Below are positions 8,143-17,367 of a stretch of DNA of 64,000 nt, piece after piece (position 1 is the first letter of the stretch; each line of letters opens with the position of its first letter). Both the position numbers and the translations under genes were made by a program. The notes below the pieces were generated by a model that did no database searches, was not told the DNA's origin, and saw nothing but the letters and a program-made list of their open reading frames with translations. Origin of the DNA: Effusibacillus consociatus (GTDB lineage: Bacteria > Bacillota > Bacilli > Tumebacillales > Effusibacillaceae); contig NZ_JBHSHC010000033.1 in NCBI RefSeq assembly GCF_042652925.1, forward strand, positions 1 to 64,000, in the 5' to 3' direction.

Positions 8143-9042
8143 TTAGCTTTGCAGATGTTTGCGTGTAAGAATCGCCCGCCTCTGGTTGGATACATACACT
8201 CCGAACAGGATGAGAACCAAACCGATCAACAAATTCCAGGTGACGGATTCATTAAGCAGCACATAGCCCCACAAGATTGCGGTGGCGGGAACCAGGTAGG
8301 TAACCATCGTTGCCAGTTCCGGACTTCCTTTTTGCAGCAGATGGAAAAACAGGATAAAAGCGATGCCGGAGCCGAATGCTCCCAATCCGATAAGTGCCAG
8401 AAGGTTCGACCACGAGAAAAGGGCTTCTGCGGAGAACCCGCCAAACAGAAGCGTCAGCATGCCGCCGGCAACAGCTCCCACAAGCAAGGTTCCAAACGAG
8501 ATTTCATAGACTGACAATCCAGAGAAGTGACGCTTTGAATAGTGGGACGAAAACCCGTAGGAAAGAGAGGCTGTAAGCATAAAAAACAGACCCAAGAGGT
8601 CTACCGATACTATGGTGGCGGGATTGATGTCGAGCAGCACGATCAGCCCCAAAAATCCGATCCCGAGGCCAATCCAGTGGTTGCGGGTCGGTTTCCCCTG
8701 AAACAATAACATTCCAATCACAGTCGCCCAAAGCGGTGTAGTGGCGTTGAGAATGGAAGCCATACTGCTGGTGATGCGTGTTTCACTTAAAGCGATCAGC
8801 CCCCAGGGAACCACCGTGTTGAACAGCCCTACTACAATTAAAGGCAACCATGGTAACTCTTTAAATCGGATTTTTTGGCTGCCGGGCACGAGCAAAATCA
8901 GAATTGCAAGCAGGCCAAAAAAGATTCGCAAAAAAGCGATGGACCAGGGGTTAAAGTCCTGCAGCAGGATTTTGATAAAGAAAAAGGAGCCTCCCCAGAT
9001 GAGGCTTAACAGAGCCAGTGAAAAATAAAGGGAACGTGTCAT
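8143..9042 (-). CDS. EamA/DMT-family transporter
   Basis: A 299-residue inner membrane protein with ten predicted helices in two EamA repeats, typical of drug/metabolite exporters such as RhaT- or YdcZ-like amino acid and metabolite exporters. The first repeat begins with SLIWGGSFFFIK, the common EamA signature. Its ATG follows the stop codon of the APC transporter without a gap (TAGATG), and an AGAAGG site lies inside the upstream gene, so translation is probably coupled. The two exporters form one unit opposite a LysR regulator gene. Confidence 0.85.
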   Translation of the reverse strand: MTRSLYFSLALLSLIWGGSFFFIKILLQDFNPWSIAFLRIFFGLLAILILLVPGSQKIRFKELPWLPLIVVGLFNTVVPWGLIALSETRITSSMASILNATTPLWATVIGMLLFQGKPTRNHWIGLGIGFLGLIVLLDINPATIVSVDLLGLFFMLTASLSYGFSSHYSKRHFSGLSVYEISFGTLLVGAVAGGMLTLLFGGFSAEALFSWSNLLALIGLGAFGSGIAFILFFHLLQKGSPELATMVTYLVPATAILWGYVLLNESVTWNLLIGLVLILFGVYVSNQRRAILTRKHLQS

Positions 9043-10320
9043 CTAGAGTGCCTTCTTTCTGTGGTGGTCATTTGCAAACACTTTTCCGGTCATCCATAAG
9101 CCCGCAATTATCACTGCCGGATACAAAACTGCCCAACCGACAAACGGAAAGATAACGGCTGTAAGCAGGAACGACAGCCAACTGATGCCAACTCCCCACC
9201 TGCTGCCCTTAAGCAGCCGGATTCCTGCGGCACAGCCGCCGAGGTAGGTCAGAATAAAAGTTGCGTTTGGAAACTGGATTAACGTAGAAAGGGATACAGT
9301 GTCAGTAACGTAAAGCAGGAGAACCAACACGAACAAAACGGTTAAGAATCCCAGTCCGCCTATCGGTGTGCCATATTTTTTCGAAAGGGCTGCCAGCGGC
9401 TTGGGAGCATCTCCCTTGACCGCCAACGCATTGGCAAGCCGGGAGGCGGCGCCGACATAGGCGATGATGGTGGCGGTGCAAATGAACACCCCTGTGAATC
9501 CGGCAACGACAGCCCCGCTTGCTCCAAGCATTCTTTCGATAACAAGCACGAGTGATGCTTCCGAACTGGCCGATCCGTAACTGTGGGTTCCGACAGCAGC
9601 GAAGGCAGTCAGGAAATATAAAATCCCTACCAGTACCGCGGCGATGGTAACGCCCTTGATTGCTTCCCGCTGCGGATCAACAAACTCTTCCGACAGATGG
9701 GAGACAGCTTCCCACCCGATAAAACACCAGAACAGAATGGCGGCGGCCTGCCCGATGCTGACCCATCCGTTTGGCAGAAAAGGAGTGAAATGTGCCGGCT
9801 CGATATTGGGAACAGATCCGATGATCGCGATTACAAGCACCGATATAATGGCGGCCACCACCGCGACCTGAACCTGACCGGCCAATTTCATGCCAACGAG
9901 ATTTGTTGCGATCCCGATCATGAGCATTAGAACGGCTATCAAGACCCGGCTTTCTTCACCCCATCCCATTGCGGTGCTTAAATAACCTGCTCCTGTCAGT
10001 GCAGCAACAGGGGCACCGATCGGCACGGACATCAGAAAAAACCAGCCGACCAAAATGCCGGCCTGAGGACCGAACGCTCTCGTGACAAAGTGGGATACTC
10101 CACCGGCATTCGGAAATTTGGCGGACAGCAGTCCCATCGACAATGCCATCGGGAGGATGAGGATGGTCATCAGTCCCCATGCGACAAGGGAGGCGGGACC
10201 TGCTATTTCGGCCGCCAAACCGGGCACAAGCAGCACCCCTGATCCAAGAACGGCTCCTATATATAGGGCAACGGCCTGCGGCAATCCAATAGTCGCTTTG
10301 ATTCCGGCTTGACTCTCCAT
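9043..10320 (-). CDS. APC-family amino acid exporter, YjeH-like
   Basis: A 425-residue permease with about twelve membrane helices. The start region (GLPQAVALYIGAVLGSGVLLVPG) and FPNAGGVSHFV resemble E. coli YjeH, which exports methionine and branched-chain amino acids; export of hydrophobic amino acids is the likely role by family. ATG at 10320 is chosen since GGGAG lies eight bases ahead; the ATG at 10335 has only a weak site. The stop directly abuts the DMT transporter start. A divergent LysR gene 118 bases away is the probable regulator, an arrangement common for LysE/YjeH exporters. Confidence 0.85.
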   Translation of the reverse strand: MESQAGIKATIGLPQAVALYIGAVLGSGVLLVPGLAAEIAGPASLVAWGLMTILILPMALSMGLLSAKFPNAGGVSHFVTRAFGPQAGILVGWFFLMSVPIGAPVAALTGAGYLSTAMGWGEESRVLIAVLMLMIGIATNLVGMKLAGQVQVAVVAAIISVLVIAIIGSVPNIEPAHFTPFLPNGWVSIGQAAAILFWCFIGWEAVSHLSEEFVDPQREAIKGVTIAAVLVGILYFLTAFAAVGTHSYGSASSEASLVLVIERMLGASGAVVAGFTGVFICTATIIAYVGAASRLANALAVKGDAPKPLAALSKKYGTPIGGLGFLTVLFVLVLLLYVTDTVSLSTLIQFPNATFILTYLGGCAAGIRLLKGSRWGVGISWLSFLLTAVIFPFVGWAVLYPAVIIAGLWMTGKVFANDHHRKKAL

Positions 10321-10438
10321 GATGAAAACTCCCATCGATGTAAATTTCTTCTTGTTTCTATTCTATCAGGGGAAGTATAATCAGTGAAATGAATGGTTTC
10401 GATATTATGAATCGGTTTTTTCGATGGGAGGGATTCCG
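10321..10438. promoter_or_regulatory. Divergent control region of exporter and LysR genes
   Basis: The intergenic stretch between the divergent permease and LysR genes is AT-rich and contains ATCG-N6-CGAT close to the LysR start and several T-N11-A patterns that could be LysR sites. The exact operator cannot be fixed by eye. Confidence 0.4.
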
Positions 10439-11350
10439 GTGGAGTTACGACATCTTAATACTTTTAAGGTAGTTGCGGAAATGCGGGGCTTCACCCGTGC
10501 GGCGGAACTCTTGGGGTACGCCCAGTCCAGTGTTACCGCGCAAATTCAGGCACTGGAAGAGGAACTGGGCACCCCGCTGTTTGATCGTCTTGGCAAGAAG
10601 GTGGTGCTGACCGAAGCGGGAAGACGTCTGCTCCCATTCGCACAGGAGATGCTGAAACTGCAGGCATCGGTAAAAGAAGTAATCCATACGGATACCACAC
10701 CGTCAGGCACTTTGACAATCGGAGCAATTGAGTCTCTGGCTGCTTATCGCTTACCCGCCATCCTTCAAGAATATAAGAAACTGTATCCGCAAGTAAAAAT
10801 CATATTAAAGCCCAGTGTTTGCTGGGAAATGAGAAATCAGGTGCGCAACGGGGAACTGGATCTGGCTTTCGTCCTGGATGCGGAAGTGGAAGCACCAGAC
10901 CTTGTGACCGAAAAACTGGTCAGGGAACGAATGGCATTGATTGCTCCGCCGGATCATCCCTTGGCGGCGAAAGAATGGATTGAAGCGAAAGATCTGGAAA
11001 ACGAAACTCTGCTGCAAACCGAAACCGGCTGCAGTTACAGGATGCAATTCGAACAATATCTCCAACGTTATGGGGTTGTACACTCGGGAAACCTGGAATT
11101 CTGGAATATCGAAGCGATCAAGAATTGTGTAATGTGTGACATAGGAATCTCTTTTCTCCCCATGATTACGGTGGAATCGGAGTTGAAGGATCAAAAATTG
11201 GCCCTCCTGCAATGGGATGAGACCGCGGTCCAAGTTGCAACCCAGATGGTATATCACAAAGCCAAGTGGATGTCACCCGCTCTAACGGAGTTTATCCGGA
11301 TTGTTCGGAAGCATGCGGAGGGTTGGCGTTCCTCATACTCTTCACCATGA
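10439..11350 (+). CDS. LysR-family transcriptional regulator
   Basis: A 303-residue LysR regulator. The N-terminal winged helix-turn-helix covers about residues 1-60 (ELRHLNTFKVVAEMRGFTRAAELLGYAQSSVTAQIQALEEELGTPLF), followed by a periplasmic-binding-like effector domain (about 88-290). The GTG at 10439 gives the canonical LysR N terminus and has GGGAGG seven bases ahead, better than the ATG at 10424, which would cover the ribosome site. Placed divergent to a YjeH-like and a DMT exporter, it probably senses the exported amino acid and activates the exporters; the ligand is unknown. Confidence 0.9.
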   Translation: MELRHLNTFKVVAEMRGFTRAAELLGYAQSSVTAQIQALEEELGTPLFDRLGKKVVLTEAGRRLLPFAQEMLKLQASVKEVIHTDTTPSGTLTIGAIESLAAYRLPAILQEYKKLYPQVKIILKPSVCWEMRNQVRNGELDLAFVLDAEVEAPDLVTEKLVRERMALIAPPDHPLAAKEWIEAKDLENETLLQTETGCSYRMQFEQYLQRYGVVHSGNLEFWNIEAIKNCVMCDIGISFLPMITVESELKDQKLALLQWDETAVQVATQMVYHKAKWMSPALTEFIRIVRKHAEGWRSSYSSP

Positions 11351-11391
11351 TTTTCCATTGCGGTATAGTAGAGTCATGGAGGTGGTTGGTA

Positions 11392-11811
11392 ATGAATTTC
11401 CAATTATCCCTTCGATCCATCGGAATCGTTAAAAATGAGGTGTCGGAAACGGTTGATGACAATTGGGGAGAGGTTGTATCCGAAATCCAATTCACGCATG
11501 TTATCGTGATTTTCTATATGCATCAGTCTTCTTTTGATGCCCGGAGTGACTTGATTCGCCGTCCGCGCGGACGTGAGGATATGCCTGCGGTGGGGATTTT
11601 TGCACAGCGTGCGAAGCATCGGCCGAACCCGATTGGGGTCACGACAGTGAAATTGTTGGAGGTTTATGGGGCGGTTCTGCGAGTCAAGGGACTCGATGCT
11701 GTTGACGGAACGCCCGTTTTGGACATAAAACCCTATTTTCCTGTTTTTGATCGGCGGGATGATGCAACGGTACCGGCCTGGGTTGAGAGACTAATGGAGG
11801 GATATTTCTAG
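11392..11811 (+). CDS. TsaA/TrmO-domain protein
   Basis: A 139-residue single-domain protein of the TsaA/YaeB/VirR family. Members with known function are TrmO enzymes, which methylate t6A37 to m6t6A37 in tRNA with S-adenosylmethionine. The diagnostic stretch is VGIFAQRAKHRPNPIG, followed by VTTVKLLEV and LDAVDGTPVLDIKPYFP. It lacks the C-terminal domain of E. coli TrmO (about 235 residues), as do many Bacilli homologues. GGAGG lies nine bases ahead of the ATG. A VOC protein gene follows after 15 bases and an MFS gene after that, so the three likely form one unit. The window also carries t6A synthesis genes. Confidence 0.82.
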   Translation: MNFQLSLRSIGIVKNEVSETVDDNWGEVVSEIQFTHVIVIFYMHQSSFDARSDLIRRPRGREDMPAVGIFAQRAKHRPNPIGVTTVKLLEVYGAVLRVKGLDAVDGTPVLDIKPYFPVFDRRDDATVPAWVERLMEGYF

Positions 11812-11826
11812 GAGAGCGGGGATGAA

Positions 11827-12198
11827 ATGGAATTTGCGGTTACAGGAATCGATCATATTCAACTTGCCGCACCTGTCGGTTGTGAAGAAGAGGCTCGATA
11901 TTTTTACGGAGAAATCTTGGGAATGCAGGAGCTTAAAAAACCGGAGTTACTTCGGAAACGAGGGGGAGTTTGGTTTCGGTGCGGAGACCGGCAGCTGCAT
12001 AGTGGAGTGGAAGCTGATTTTAGACCTGCAAAGAAAACACATCCGGCGTTTCGGGTAAAAGATGTTGAACGATTGAAGGCGCACTTGCCGGCAACCGGGT
12101 TCGAAGTTCAGGATGATGATGCGCTTTCTGAGGCAAAACGATTTTACGTTGAGGATCCGTTTGGCAACCGGTTGGAGTTTCTTGAATGGAGGGCTTAA
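11827..12198 (+). CDS. VOC-family (glyoxalase/dioxygenase-fold) protein
   Basis: A 123-residue vicinal-oxygen-chelate domain protein with the paired beta-alpha-beta-beta-beta layout: GIDHIQLAAP at the start with the first metal-ligand His, then ARYFYGEILGMQE, and the final RFYVEDPFGNRLEFLEW with the Glu ligand. Such proteins include glyoxalase I, fosfomycin thiol transferases and bleomycin-binding proteins; the substrate here is unknown. AGGAGAG precedes the ATG at 11827. It overlaps no gene and lies one base ahead of the next gene's start, so it is translationally close to the MFS transporter. Confidence 0.8.
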   Translation: MEFAVTGIDHIQLAAPVGCEEEARYFYGEILGMQELKKPELLRKRGGVWFRCGDRQLHSGVEADFRPAKKTHPAFRVKDVERLKAHLPATGFEVQDDDALSEAKRFYVEDPFGNRLEFLEWRA

Positions 12199-12199
12199 C

Positions 12200-13429
12200 A
12201 TGAGTAAGGTCCGGGTTTTTCTTCAATCTTATCATCCGATTGTCCACTCCCTGATCTTTGGTACTGTCATTGCCCGGGCTGCCGATTCTATGAGCTTGCC
12301 ATTCCTTGCCATCTATCTCTCCCGCCAGACCGATTTGAGTCCCGTCATGATCGGGATTACCATTGGACTGGGACCTGTTGCAGGCACAATAGGCGGTTTT
12401 ATTGGCGGCACGTTATCCGACAGGTTCGGACGCAAGAAAGTGATGTTAAGTGCCCTTTACACGTGGGGACTCGTTTTTCTCGGATTTGCGTTTGCGAACA
12501 GTTCCTGGATGTTTATGATGCTGGCGATGGTAAACGGGTTATGCCGTTCTTTCTTTGAACCGGTTTCCCAGGCGTTGATGGCCGATCTGACAGAGCCGGA
12601 GCGGCGCTTACGGGTATTCTCAATGAGGTATACCGCAATCAATGTCGGAGTTTCTGTGGGGCCGCTCCTAGGAGCTGTTCTTGGATTGACAGCCGGCTGG
12701 CTTCCTTTCTTTGTTACCGGGACCATTTATCTGGTTTATGCCGCAACTCTGCATACCCTGCTTAACCGTTTCGGTATTCGAGAAATTGAGGGACAGCAAA
12801 AAGAACCCGTTACCTTCCTTTCCGCCTGGAGCGTACTTGCACAGGATGTTGCGTTCCGCTATTTCATAGTGGGCGGGATTTTCACGTCACTTGCTTACGC
12901 TCAAATGACAGTTACATTATCGCAGTATGTGGAGCAAAGCTTTACGGATGGAGTTAAATTATTCGCCTGGTTAATGAGCGTGAACGCCATTGCAGTAATT
13001 GTGTTTCAGATGCCGTTGGCAAAGTGGGCGGAGAAGCGCACCCCCTTGATCGCGATTGCAGTTGGAAATTGCCTGTACGCGCTTGGGGACGTTGGATTTG
13101 CTTATTCGAACGGGTGGAGTACGATGATTGCCTCCATGGTGATTTTTACTTTGGGCGAGATTCTCACCTTTCCGGCAGGGAGCGTATTTATTGACCGGTT
13201 GGCCCCGGAAGGTATGCGGGGAACCTATTTTGGCGCCAAGACGTTCACCAATGTCGGTCATTTCCTGGGGCCGTGGGTTGGAGGAATTCTATTGGTGGCC
13301 TACGGAGGCTCCGCGATGTTCATGATTTTTGCGGCCGTGATTCTTTTTTCAACTGTTTTCTATTGGGCGGGACAACGGCGGCACGAGATTCGTACAGGCA
13401 AAACTATGCATATGGCGAAAAGCTTGTAG
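12200..13429 (+). CDS. MFS transporter
   Basis: A 409-residue major facilitator with about twelve helices. The loop 2-3 signature GGTLSDRFGRKKVM is present, and the C-terminal half has the second pseudo-signature. The protein is similar in layout to drug-efflux MFS proteins of Bacilli; the substrate is not evident. ATG at 12200 has GGAGGG six bases ahead; the longer frame from 12113 runs through the VOC gene and is rejected. It begins one base after the VOC stop and ends 35 bases ahead of the Fsr-like gene. Confidence 0.85.
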   Translation: MSKVRVFLQSYHPIVHSLIFGTVIARAADSMSLPFLAIYLSRQTDLSPVMIGITIGLGPVAGTIGGFIGGTLSDRFGRKKVMLSALYTWGLVFLGFAFANSSWMFMMLAMVNGLCRSFFEPVSQALMADLTEPERRLRVFSMRYTAINVGVSVGPLLGAVLGLTAGWLPFFVTGTIYLVYAATLHTLLNRFGIREIEGQQKEPVTFLSAWSVLAQDVAFRYFIVGGIFTSLAYAQMTVTLSQYVEQSFTDGVKLFAWLMSVNAIAVIVFQMPLAKWAEKRTPLIAIAVGNCLYALGDVGFAYSNGWSTMIASMVIFTLGEILTFPAGSVFIDRLAPEGMRGTYFGAKTFTNVGHFLGPWVGGILLVAYGGSAMFMIFAAVILFSTVFYWAGQRRHEIRTGKTMHMAKSL

Positions 13430-13464
13430 TATGATAGAGGTAGACTTCAGGGGAGGTTGCTTTC

Positions 13465-14661
13465 GTGGAAGCAGTGGTAAAGCAGGAATCGCAGACTCAG
13501 TATCGGATCTTGTACTTTATTTGTGCCGCTCATTTTTTGCAAGACTTGTTGACATCCGTGGTTCCGGCAATGCTTCCGGTTTTGCAAACCAGTCTCTCTC
13601 TCGATTACGCCCGGTTGGGGATTGTAGTGATGGTGGCGAATATCACGGCCTCTTTTTTTCAACCTGTATTGGGTTCTGTGACTGATAAAAAACCGGCTCC
13701 GTGGCTGCTGCCGCTTGCCGCCCTATTTGCCGGGGTGGGCCTGACGGGTCTTGCGGTTGCCGATAGTTTCACCGAGATTTTGCTGATGGTGGTTCTGATC
13801 GGACTTGGATCCGCTACGTTCCATCCGGAAGGCTCCCGGGTAGCTCACTTGGCTGCCGGTCCCCGAAAAGGGTTGGCTCAGGCCATTTTCCAGGTTGGCG
13901 GAAACGCAGGGCAGGCGGTGGGGCCGTTGATGATTCCTCTGCTGTTTCTGCCGTTTGGGCTGAAAGGTGCGTACTGGTTATTGATTCCCATGCTGTTGGG
14001 GGCGAGCGCTCTGACTGTTGTTGCCCGTTGGTATAAAAATTGGGCAGGTGCTCGGAAAAAATCCGGTCAACCAGTTCAGGGGGCGAATCGGTACGGGGCT
14101 TTGAGTTTGCTGGTGGCCGTTGTCAGCATTCGCTCTTGGATTCACAGCGGAATCTCCAGCTTTCTGCCTTTGTACTACATTAACGCAGTCGGGATGAGCA
14201 CAAAATTGGCGGAAGTTTATCTGTTTGTATTTTTATTCGCCGGTGCACTTGGTACTTTTGTCGGAGGTCCGTTAGCAGATCGGTTCGGCAAGAAGAGCGT
14301 GCTCCTCTTTTCAATGGTTGGTTCGATTCCTTTCATATTAGTGATTCCTTATTTGACCGGAATCTGGGCATTGATCAATATCTTCATCGTCGGATTTATC
14401 AGCTTGTCGAGCTTTGCCGTTTCGGTTGTGTTTGCGCAAGAGCTTGTACCGGGTAAAGTGGGAATGGTATCGGGTCTGATGATCGGATTCGCCATTGGCG
14501 CCGGCGGTGTCGGGGCGGCCGTAATGGGGTATTTTGCAAACTCAATCGGCATTGCTGCCTTAATGGAAATGCTGCTGATCCTGCCCGTCCTTGGATGGCT
14601 GCTGGGGATCCGGCTGCCGAAAGATCGTACTGCTCAGGCGCCCATATCGACTTCTGCCTGA
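13465..14661 (+). CDS. MFS transporter, fosmidomycin-resistance (Fsr) type
   Basis: A 398-residue MFS protein. The N-terminal part (AAHFLQDLLTSVVPAMLPVL, then GLGSATFHPEGSRVAHLAAG) is characteristic of the Fsr subfamily, whose E. coli member exports fosmidomycin; the natural substrate is unknown. The second half contains GGPLADRFGKKSVL. It starts with GTG, with GGGGAGG eight bases ahead. A convergent terminator separates it from the YitT gene. It may continue the transcription unit of the TsaA, VOC and MFS genes, as no terminator is seen between 13429 and 13465. Confidence 0.85.
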   Translation: MEAVVKQESQTQYRILYFICAAHFLQDLLTSVVPAMLPVLQTSLSLDYARLGIVVMVANITASFFQPVLGSVTDKKPAPWLLPLAALFAGVGLTGLAVADSFTEILLMVVLIGLGSATFHPEGSRVAHLAAGPRKGLAQAIFQVGGNAGQAVGPLMIPLLFLPFGLKGAYWLLIPMLLGASALTVVARWYKNWAGARKKSGQPVQGANRYGALSLLVAVVSIRSWIHSGISSFLPLYYINAVGMSTKLAEVYLFVFLFAGALGTFVGGPLADRFGKKSVLLFSMVGSIPFILVIPYLTGIWALINIFIVGFISLSSFAVSVVFAQELVPGKVGMVSGLMIGFAIGAGGVGAAVMGYFANSIGIAALMEMLLILPVLGWLLGIRLPKDRTAQAPISTSA

Positions 14662-14670
14662 AGTGCGGCA

Positions 14671-14707
14671 AAAAAGCGTACCGAATCTAGCGGTACGCCT
14701 CTTTTTT
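14671..14707. terminator. Bidirectional terminator
   Basis: Stem GCGTACCG / CGGTACGC with A and T tracts on both sides, between the convergent Fsr and YitT genes. It overlaps the last codons of the YitT gene. Confidence 0.85.
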
Positions 14708-15283
14708 GTTCAGAACCACACGCACGGAGGCGTTCGATTTGTAAAACAGATTGACCATCATGTTGGAAAGCAGCTGCACGGAAATGCCGAAGAGGGTCAC
14801 ATGCCATCCGATCAATGCCCCCGCGGCCAGTAAGATGGCCGAATTGATGGCAAACAGATTGGTGCCGAACCGGGTTCCCCATTTGCGTTCGATCAATTTT
14901 GCCAAGATGTCCATTCCGCCTGTTGTGGAACCGCTGTATAGAATTATGCTCATGCTAATCCCAAAACACAAAGCTCCCACAGATGCCGACAACCATTCAA
15001 CCCGAAGGGGCGGCCCGATGGGAAGCAGATCGATGGTCAATGACATGAGGGACACGGTGAGCAGTGTGCGCAGAACAAATTGAAACCCATGGATTCGATA
15101 GCCCAGAAGCAATAGAGCGGCGTTCAGCAAAAAAAGGCCTGTGCCGTTGGGCACCCCGAACAGATTAAAAAGCAGAACGGAAACACCTGCTGCTCCCCCG
15201 GAAGGAATATTGAACGGGAATAGAAACAGTTTCATGGATGCGCCCGCCATCGCGGATCCCAGGATAAGTGAAAAGTATCGCAA
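14687..15283 (-). CDS. YitT-family membrane protein, short form
   Basis: A 198-residue membrane protein with five to six helices matching the YitT/YczE family (FNIPSGGAAGVSVLL, SGSTTGGMDILAKLIERKWG). Full-length YitT proteins have about 280 residues with a soluble C-terminal DUF2179 domain; that domain is absent here, and the protein ends just after the last helix. The function of the family is not established. The only plausible start is TTG at 15283 with GGAGA eight bases ahead. It is transcribed toward the Fsr gene. Confidence 0.8.
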   Translation of the reverse strand: MRYFSLILGSAMAGASMKLFLFPFNIPSGGAAGVSVLLFNLFGVPNGTGLFLLNAALLLLGYRIHGFQFVLRTLLTVSLMSLTIDLLPIGPPLRVEWLSASVGALCFGISMSIILYSGSTTGGMDILAKLIERKWGTRFGTNLFAINSAILLAAGALIGWHVTLFGISVQLLSNMMVNLFYKSNASVRVVLNKKEAYR

Positions 15284-15359
15284 GATGCATGTCTCCGTTT
15301 TTTGAGAGTTTGTCCTAATTATATCTGTTTCATCTCATATGTTCACCTAAAAGAGAATA

Positions 15360-15415
15360 ATCTTCTAGGAGGAATATTTTTACTGAGTATAGAAAGTAAA
15401 ATTAGAATCTTCTAG
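15360..15415. repeat. Paired ATCTTCTAG direct repeats
   Basis: The 9-mer ATCTTCTAG occurs at 15360-15368 and 15407-15415, both preceded by A, 47 bases apart, in the short AT-rich region ahead of the aldehyde oxidoreductase gene. Their partly palindromic core (TCTAGA in the second) makes them candidate regulator sites, but nothing proves it. Confidence 0.4.
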
Positions 15416-15436
15416 AAAATTGATGGAGGGGTTGCT

Positions 15437-17269
15437 ATGAGGTTAGGAGGGTATCGCAACAGGGCAGCATGGGTCGATCTGACAAACGGAGACATCGAGT
15501 ACAAAGGCATCAATGAGGAAGATGCAATTAAGTACATTGGCGGCCGTGGATTAGGCGTCAAGTACATGTTGGATAACGGTCCTGAGGTAGAACCGTTTTC
15601 GCCGGACAATCTGCTGTGTATCATGACAGGTCCTCTGACGGGGACACGTGTGAACATGAGCGGCCGCTTGTGTGTGGTTACCAAATCGCCGCTGACCAAT
15701 ACGGTAACGGACTCCCATATGGGCGGTTGGACTGCCGCGCGTTTGAAATGGGCCAATTTTGACGCGTTGGTTTTTAAAGGACAAAGCGACACCCCGGTGT
15801 ATCTCTATGTGGAGGATGGACAGGTCGAATTGCGGGATGCCTCCGATCTTTGGGGACTGAATGTACGCACGACCATCAACACCTTGAAAGACCGGTACGG
15901 CAGTAATGATATCAGTGTCATGGCCATTGGGGAAGCGGGAGAGAAGTTGGTCAAATTCGCTTCCATCATCAACGAACACGACCGTTCTGCAGGCCGTGGC
16001 GGGACGGGGGCGGTCATGGGCCACAAGAACCTGAAAGCCATTGTTATCAAAGGGAAATCGAACATGCCGAAACCAGCCGATGAAGAAAAGTATAAAGTTG
16101 CAGTCAGGAACGGATTGAAAGCGATTATGGAAAGTCCGGTAACCGCACCGAACAAGGGCGGCTTATCCCTCTACGGAACGAACGTGCTGATGAACGTGAC
16201 CAACACGGTAGGCGCTTTGCCGACAAGAAACTCCCAATTCTCCAATTTTGACAATGCGGATGATATCAGCGGTGAAACGATCCGCGATACGATCCTTGTG
16301 GAGGAACCGACCTGTCATGCATGTCCGGTTGCCTGCAAGAAGCTTGTTGAAGTGCCGGAAGGAAAATACAAGACTCGTGTGGAAAGCTACGAATATGAAT
16401 CCGCTTGGGCACTTGGCGCAAACTGCGGTACGAACAATAAAGAAGCGATTGCCTATATGATCGACCAATGCAATGAATACGGCATGGATACGATAGAAAT
16501 GGGGAATGCCCTTTCAACCGCTATGGAAGCCTATGAAAAAGGGCTCCACCAAGAGCGGATCGATTGGGGCGATGTGGATCTGATGATCGAATGGATCCGC
16601 AAGACGGCAGCAAGGGAAGGAATCGGAAACATTCTGGCCGAAGGGGCCGGCCGGGCGGCAGCCGCTTTTGGCAATGCAAAGCTGGCTATGGTCGTCAAAA
16701 ATCAATCGATTCCCGCCTATGACCCACGCGGCATTCAGGGGATGGGCCTCGCTTATGCAACAAGCAACCGGGGAGCCTGTCACTTGCGCGGATATACTGT
16801 GGCGAGTGAAATCATGGGAATTCCCGAGCCGACGGACCGCTTGAAGGCTGAGGGGAAAGGGCTGCTCCTTAAAATCTTCCAGGACATGCACGCGTTCTCC
16901 GATTCGCTTGATATTTGCAAGTTCTCAGCTTTTGCCGAGGGTGCGCAGGAGTATGCGGAGCAATATTCGGCGGTGGTCGGAATCGACATTACAATGGAAG
17001 ATGTATTCAAAATCGGGGAGCGTGTTTATAACCTGGAGCGGTACTATAACAACCTGGCCGGATTTGACCGGAAAGACGACACTCTCCCGGAACGCTTCCT
17101 GACCGAAGAAGGTTCGGGCGGCAGCGCAGGAGAGATCAGCAAGCTGCCGGAAATGCTCAAAGAGTACTACGAAGAACGAGGCTGGGTCGATGGCGTGGTT
17201 CCGGTGCAGAAACTGCGGGATCTTGGAATCAAGCCGATTGAAGACCTCGAAGGCGAGGTTATCGCGTAA
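15437..17269 (+). CDS. Aldehyde ferredoxin oxidoreductase (tungsten/molybdenum)
   Basis: A 610-residue enzyme of the AOR family, which oxidises aldehydes to carboxylic acids with ferredoxin, using a bis-pterin tungsten or molybdenum cofactor and one 4Fe-4S cluster. Visible marks are the N-terminal pterin-binding domain (YIGGRGLGVKYML, MTGPLTGTRVNMSGR), the AGRGGTGAVMGHKNLKAI block and the cluster ligands CxxCxxxC near residues 292-299, with a fourth Cys near 494 (SLDICKF). Length is normal. TGGAGGGG lies ahead of the ATG. The gene is single, with a terminator behind it. A MoaD-like and a partner gene at 19726-20259 may supply the cofactor. Confidence 0.92.
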   Translation: MRLGGYRNRAAWVDLTNGDIEYKGINEEDAIKYIGGRGLGVKYMLDNGPEVEPFSPDNLLCIMTGPLTGTRVNMSGRLCVVTKSPLTNTVTDSHMGGWTAARLKWANFDALVFKGQSDTPVYLYVEDGQVELRDASDLWGLNVRTTINTLKDRYGSNDISVMAIGEAGEKLVKFASIINEHDRSAGRGGTGAVMGHKNLKAIVIKGKSNMPKPADEEKYKVAVRNGLKAIMESPVTAPNKGGLSLYGTNVLMNVTNTVGALPTRNSQFSNFDNADDISGETIRDTILVEEPTCHACPVACKKLVEVPEGKYKTRVESYEYESAWALGANCGTNNKEAIAYMIDQCNEYGMDTIEMGNALSTAMEAYEKGLHQERIDWGDVDLMIEWIRKTAAREGIGNILAEGAGRAAAAFGNAKLAMVVKNQSIPAYDPRGIQGMGLAYATSNRGACHLRGYTVASEIMGIPEPTDRLKAEGKGLLLKIFQDMHAFSDSLDICKFSAFAEGAQEYAEQYSAVVGIDITMEDVFKIGERVYNLERYYNNLAGFDRKDDTLPERFLTEEGSGGSAGEISKLPEMLKEYYEERGWVDGVVPVQKLRDLGIKPIEDLEGEVIA

Positions 17270-17298
17270 GATAAAGAAATTTTATAGTGCAACGGATG

Positions 17299-17348
17299 GC
17301 TGTCTGCGGCTGGTCTTACTCATGACCGGCGTCAGACAGCTTTTTTTG
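17299..17348 (+). terminator. Terminator of the oxidoreductase gene
   Basis: Outer stem GCTGTCTG / CAGACAGC plus inner GGTC / GACC pairing, followed by seven T residues. Confidence 0.88.
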
Positions 17349-17367
17349 TGGCAATCATTCCTCTTTA

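Noticed and set aside
12113..12199. Upstream extension of the MFS gene
   Set aside because: It runs through the VOC gene in another frame and has no ribosome site; ATG at 12200 has GGAGGG.
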